A stretch of 64,000 bases of DNA from Sipunculus nudus (lineage: Eukaryota > Annelida > Sipuncula > Golfingiida > Sipunculidae), in contig CM049308.1 in the NCBI GenBank assembly GCA_026874595.1, positions 40,722,527-40,786,526 on the forward strand. Reading direction: 5' to 3'. Positions 59,321 through 64,000 of this stretch are shown one piece after another. Positions within the stretch are counted from its first letter, which is position 1, and the number at the start of each line of letters is the position of its first letter. The translations under genes and the position numbers were made by a program. Below the pieces are notes generated by a model. That model searched no databases. It was not told the DNA's origin and saw only the letters and a program-made list of their open reading frames with translations.

Positions 59321-60858
59321 CAGGGTTGGCAAGTTTTAGGCATGAAGGTTTTAACCATAGGTTATAACCTGGTTAAAACTGCCCCGCCTAAAACAGGTTT
59401 TAGGCAGGTTTTAGGCACCAAAAGTGCCCAAAACCTATATTTGTTTACATTTTTTACTTAAATATTTGTAAAACTACCATACTGGCTGGGGTGATGCAGT
59501 CACAAGGCTTTGCTGGGCTTCTGGAAGCTATCAAGTATTAGAAATGCATGATTTCCTGTTGGCTGGCACCATGCAGTCTTCAAAGAGCCGGTATAGGTGT
59601 CTGGAGCATGAGACCATGTTTGTGTGGCACATAGTTTTATTGGCCAAGGTAATGACATTATCAGGACCTTTTGGGTTTCCTGATGAGTGCCCAGCTACCT
59701 GGAATGATGTAATACAGCCTCCAGTTTGCCCTTGTAAGACAGGGTATCACTATCAGAGGGGAGGACATGCTTGATTAGACAAGTTAATTACAATTTATCA
59801 GGGTGATGGGGTCATAAGACCCAATGGTCTTAAGTCCTACTGCTGTGTCCTAGTAGATGTTCATGTAAACTTTCATACATGACTAGGAGGATGCAATCAA
59901 AGCCCTTGCCCTGAAGACTGTTCTTGAGCAAACTTTTTACTGAGTGACGCAGTCTGTGCCCCTCAGGCCTTCAGGTTTAACACAGCCCCTAATTAATTAT
60001 GAATATTCTGTGGTTTGCAACATATTCATTGCAATATATTTTCACATTTTCAGTTTTATACTAATTATAGTGTTTAATGAGGGTTCCATTTTCACAATCT
60101 CATCATACAATTAACAGAGTATATCCATCATTATATAGAAGATAAGTATGTGCACAAAATCTTAAAATTTGACAAGGGATGACCTAGCTAAGGGAATAAA
60201 CAAATAGTGGAAATTCTTGTTCATTATCAGATAATGTAAAGGATATTATCATATTTTTAGTTTATGGCTAGCATAAAAGATATGTAATAATTTATAAAAC
60301 CAATCCAATGCTTTTTGCCACTGAAGCTACAGGCATACAAAATATAGATGTTATGTTAGTGAAAAACAGTATAAAGAACTATTCATCAGTGTAAATGGAA
60401 CAACATTTAAATCCAGGAAAACTTCTTTTCCATCTATCACAAAATTTAATCCCTTGTGATCAAAAAGCCAATAAAAGTATCTGGTTATAAGCTTAAAGTA
60501 AGAGCATTCTTTTATAAATTGGCAGTAATGGAGGTAGGAGAGTCGGAGAACTGTGTTCATAAGGAAATCCCTGAAGTATTGTTGAATTCATTTGTTGCTT
60601 TTTTTGTGTCATGGTTTAATTTGTTTAGTTTGAATAAAGTGATCCTCAATTTTAATTTGTTGAGCATATTTCTTTAATGCATTTAGATGTTTAACAATAA
60701 AACATAGTTAAACTAAAAGTCATAGGTAAGGGTAAATAAGGTTTTAGGCAGTTAAAGGCAGTTTTAGGCAGGTTATAACCTATTTTAGGCAGTTAAAGGC
60801 AGGTTTTAGGCTCTGCCCTGCCGAAAACAGGTATTGGGCAGCCTAAAACCCAACCCTG
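59321..60858. mobile_element. hAT-type non-autonomous element with 8-bp target duplication
   Basis: The termini are CAGGGTTGG and its near-perfect inverse CCAACCCTG. The element is flanked by identical GTAGCCAC at 59313-59320 and 60859-60866. Both subterminal regions are full of TTTTAGGCA and GGTTATAACCT words. An 8-base duplication and CAGGG ends are typical of the hAT superfamily. The 1,538-base body has no transposase I recognise. It lies upstream of the SCCPDH-like exon at 58627, probably in an intron. Confidence 0.88.
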
Positions 60859-60866
60859 GTAGCCAC

Positions 60867-61900
60867 AGACTTGATAGTACAAAGATGATCTGAATAATCT
60901 ATACCGCTACTGATGGAAAAGGAAATATCATACTTGATAGTCAATGTACTGTCAGAGGAAAATAATCATTTTACATATATGCTAATTACCAGCCATAATC
61001 ATTAGGCCTATAGACCATAATCATTTGGAGGGAAAAAGGCATTGGATGCATTCTAAAAAGACAAGATTTTAATAATATGACTGTGCATTATCAGAGAACT
61101 GTTGATAAATTATACTACTTACATCAGGGATACAAATCATACACACTGAATTGAAAGTACACAAGCAACTGACTGGTGCAAGCATGAGGTCAAAGGGCGA
61201 TTACTTTGGTGATTTGTATGAAGTATTTATTGAACAAAAGATCAGACAAAAGGTTCTGCATGATATGGAATCAATCAGTTAATGCAGAAAGAGTACTAAA
61301 GTTCTTGGTCCAGGTAACTCTAGTGAAATACTCAAGTCAAATTATGAGTAGGCTTGTATTATGGCTAGTGAGCCTATAAATTGAATTTGCTATGTCAGCG
61401 ACTTCAACTTAAACATTAAAGTGCAACAAAGTTCACTAACATGCAACTAAGAAGTTGAACATAGATGTTGTTTTATTATGTTGTTGTGTGTTGTGTTATA
61501 TTATTAAAAGGTGAGAGAGGCTTGGTGCAAGGAAGGGAGCAGACACACATTTGTTGCTCTCCCAAAGAAAGTGGATTTTGGTAGATAAATATTTCATGTA
61601 GATGATTGAAAAGTGGTAGAAAACCAGATAACTACTCAGAGATTTGGAATACCTAGAAAGTACAACAAAAAGGGAAGTACTTTTTCTTTTAATTATAAAT
61701 TTGGAATTTTGTTTATCAGTTCAAGCTACCTTTTGTCATTTGAACCATAGTAACTGTTACATAATCATTTGAGTCTTTTCACACTGGTCAGTCGACCATG
61801 TGCACCAGGTCTCTCGACATTCGGGTCAACAGGTTTAAACTTTGTTTGTGCCATTATAATGTGTAGCTAAGCTGAGCTGAATGCCTGGCAGTTGACAATG
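60867..61900. other. spacer between the hAT element and the LINE
   Basis: AT-rich; no exon or repeat family recognised. The 5' untranslated part of the LINE may start here. Confidence 0.4.
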
Positions 61901-61942
61901 TAACAATATTCACTCTTCAATGTTCTGTGCTTGTTATTTGTA

Positions 61943-62776
61943 ATGAGTGGCAATCCAAAAAGACAGAGAGCAGAATTATCAAGTTCCTCTTCAAACTCTC
62001 CAGTTAGTCCTCAGAATAAAAAATTCCATTCAGTTCAAACTTAAATAAAGTCAAAAACAGGAGAAATGGCAGGTATCACTAAAGAAGCCTTGAGAAAGAT
62101 GTTAGATGATTTGGAGACAAAACTGGTCAGAAAAATTACACAAAAGTATGAAAAAACAGTGGAATTATTGGAAGCAAAGCTATTAACCCTAGAGACAGAG
62201 AATAAACAATTAAAAACTGATATAGAAAAACTAAATGGTAAAATGAGTGAGCTTGAAGAGCAAAATGGTAAATCAAACAGTGAGATTAAAGAGGCAATGA
62301 AAAAAACCATTGAACTTGAGCAGTACTCAAGAAAATCAAACATAAGAATATTTGGTGTTCAGGAAAGGGGTCATGGGCATAAAGGGGGTGAAAACTGTTC
62401 AGAAACAGTACAAAAGCTGTGTAGAGAAAAACTTGGGTTTGAAGTTGATCCCAAAGATATTGATGCTGCTCACGGTGCTGGAAAGTATAACAGAAACAAA
62501 CATGATAGTAAACCCAGGGCAATCATTGTGAAGTTTGTCAGACGGGATGTTAAAATATTAGTGATGAAAGAGAGAAGGCAATTAAAAAACACTGGGATAG
62601 TAATAGTAGATGATTTGTGTAGAGAGTTACATGAATTGTACAATAGAGTGAGAAATGATGCCAGAGTAACAGATGCATTGACTTGGGATGGCAAAATATT
62701 TGTTAAAGATATGGAGGGAAACATTCATACAGTAAGATATGGTGAACCTTTGACAGATTTACCAAAAGCGGAGTGA
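61943..62776 (+). pseudogene. LINE ORF1 (L1/Tx1-like), one in-frame stop near the N-terminus
   Basis: An ATG at 61943 opens a basic, serine-rich start (MSGNPKRQRAELSSSS…). It meets TAA at 62042-62044 and continues in the same frame through ATG 62066 to the stop at 62776. The part from 62066 (236 residues) is intact: a coiled coil (about 10-90, ELEEQ and LETENKQLKTD heptads), ELEQYSRKSNIRIFGV (start of the RNA-binding domain), and a C-terminal domain with VKFVRRDVK and DLCRELHELYNRVRND. ORF1 proteins of this type bind LINE RNA as trimers. Whether the 62066 start or the longer one is ancestral is inferred. Confidence 0.75.
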
Positions 62777-63022
62777 TGGTCCATGTTATTTTTTATATAT
62801 GTATACTGCCAGGCCTTAAATGACCTGATATCTGTAATGAATTATATGTGTCCAATTTGTATATGTGTTAATTTGAAGGCCAGTGACTTTGAATATACAG
62901 GTATAATACTTATGATATTTTACTTATGGATTGTAAAGAGAATGAAAACAATATGTTATAATGACAAGAAAACCCCTGTTATTTTGAGTGTTAATACTTA
63001 TATATTGTTTATACAACTTATG

Positions 63023-63916
63023 GTAAATAAGTTTACATTTCAAATCCTCTCACTAAATGTACGAGGACTAAGGAATTATGTAAAAAGAAGACAAATTTTC
63101 AATTGGATGGTGAAACATCAGTCACATAAAGGAGTCTGTTAAAAACAAGAGTGTCATTGTGTAAAACAAGATGAAAATGTTTGGTCAAAACATTGGCGAG
63201 GTGAAATGTATCTTTCTTTTGGTAATACAAAGTCATGCGGAGTATGTATTCTTATTGGAAAAAATGTTGATTTCAAGGAGCTTAGTAAAACTATAGATGA
63301 TAAAGGTAGATATATTATAGTGGAATGTGAAATTGAAGGGTTGCACTGTATCCTGGTAAACACGTATGCACCAAATTTTGAAAGTCAACAAATTAAATTT
63401 TACGAAACTGTCTCTCAGCAAATAGATAAAATTCTCAGGGATTCATACGTGGAAGTTATATGGGGAGGAGATTTTAATGTACACCTCACTGAACAAGATG
63501 CTGATGGAGGAAGGTTAAGTGTTAAACATAATTCAGTTAATAAGATTGTTAATATAATGGAAGCATTAAATCTGTGTGATGTATGGCGTATAAAACATGA
63601 TTCACTAAAAGCTTATACTTGGCGCTCAACCACACCCTTTATTCAGAGGAGACTTGATTATTTTTTGGTGTCAGATACCCTACTATGTTATGTTTCAAGT
63701 TGTGAAATTATACCAAGTGTTAACACAGACCATTCAGCAGTGGTGCTGAAAGTTGATATAGCGAAAGAAACAAAATCGGGACCTGCACACTGGTGTATGA
63801 ATAATGATTTGCTAAATGACACAGATTATATAAAAAATGTGAAAAGTAAAATAAATGAATGGAAAGAAGAGGTAAATACGATAACAGCCCAAGGTATATG
63901 GGAATTTGAAATATAA
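63023..63916 (+). pseudogene. LINE ORF2 endonuclease domain (disrupted, partial)
   Basis: Apurinic-endonuclease-like domain of an L1/Tx1-like LINE. The frame reads FQILSLNVRGLRN (N-terminal EN motif), hits TAA at 63140-63142, and resumes in the same frame with QECHC. It then runs through ILVNTYAPN, WGGDFNVHL, RRLDYFLVSD and NTDHSAVVL, all catalytic-core motifs. It stops at 63914-63916, but the next frame continues (YKIREYTIKYSKAKAKKKK), so a one-base change has probably broken the frame near 63900-63915. Reverse transcriptase should follow beyond the window. At least two lesions make this copy unlikely to be active. Confidence 0.82.
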
Positions 63917-64000
63917 GATAAGGGAATACACCATCAAATACAGTAAAGCTAAAGCTAAAAAAAAAAAAGAATATGGTATAAACTTGGAAATGAAGGTTTC

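Larger units (their letters stand above)
61930..64000 (+). mobile_element. L1/Tx1-like LINE, 5' half, cut by window end
   Basis: ORF1 followed by an endonuclease frame in order and spacing typical of two-ORF LINEs, on the opposite strand to the SCCPDH-like gene. The true 5' end is not defined; it is placed just before the first ORF1 ATG. Confidence 0.78.

Noticed and set aside
59544-59774. 76-residue frame with Cys/His residues inside the hAT element
   Set aside because: No zinc-finger spacing or transposase catalytic motif can be seen.

Overview
This looks like nuclear DNA of a repeat-rich marine invertebrate. Genes are split by introns with normal GT-AG borders, intergenic DNA is AT-rich, and simple repeats (AT, CT, CATA, poly-C, ACGG) and transposable elements are dense. 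Elements with tandem core repeats followed by an (ACGG/ACAG)n tract resemble the pearl/Helentron-like elements known from bivalves. A mollusc or other lophotrochozoan is therefore my best guess, but the host genes do not prove it. I saw no rRNA or convincing tRNA gene.

Layout. (1) 1-13000, + strand: two paralogous NLR-type immune-sensor genes. The first is only a NACHT-LRR exon, cut off at its 5' side by the window edge. The second is nearly complete, with a CARD-like domain on two small exons, two linker exons, a NACHT exon and about 20 leucine-rich repeats. Its NACHT has a poor Walker B, and the NACHT and LRR parts lie in different frames. (2) 14.1-18.4 kb: a 2.1-kb tandem duplication carrying small inverted-repeat elements, then a 1-kb element and a long stretch with no recognisable gene. 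(3) 27.9-29.5 kb, + strand: an intronless LRR-Ig transmembrane receptor with a tyrosine-motif tail. (4) 31.6-41 kb: repeat-dominated, including a 27-bp minisatellite of about 2.9 kb and tandem-core elements. (5) 42.8-58.7 kb, - strand: most of a saccharopine dehydrogenase-like oxidoreductase gene (SCCPDH family). Its introns are filled with nested tandem-core elements, and it has two alternative versions of one exon that look mutually exclusive. (6) 59.3-60.9 kb: a hAT-type element with a perfect 8-bp target duplication. (7) 61.9-64.0 kb, + strand: the 5' half of an L1/Tx1-like LINE (ORF1 and endonuclease) with stops and a frame break, running off the window.

The NLR pair and the LRR-Ig receptor suggest a neighbourhood of innate-immunity genes; the SCCPDH gene is a metabolic/housekeeping neighbour. 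The most interesting items are the SCCPDH exon pair, whose joint inclusion would break the frame; the NLR frame ambiguity, where an open-frame intron and a frameshift both fit; the nested tandem-core elements with shared termini; and a two-copy element built on a 16-bp palindrome with a terminal hairpin.
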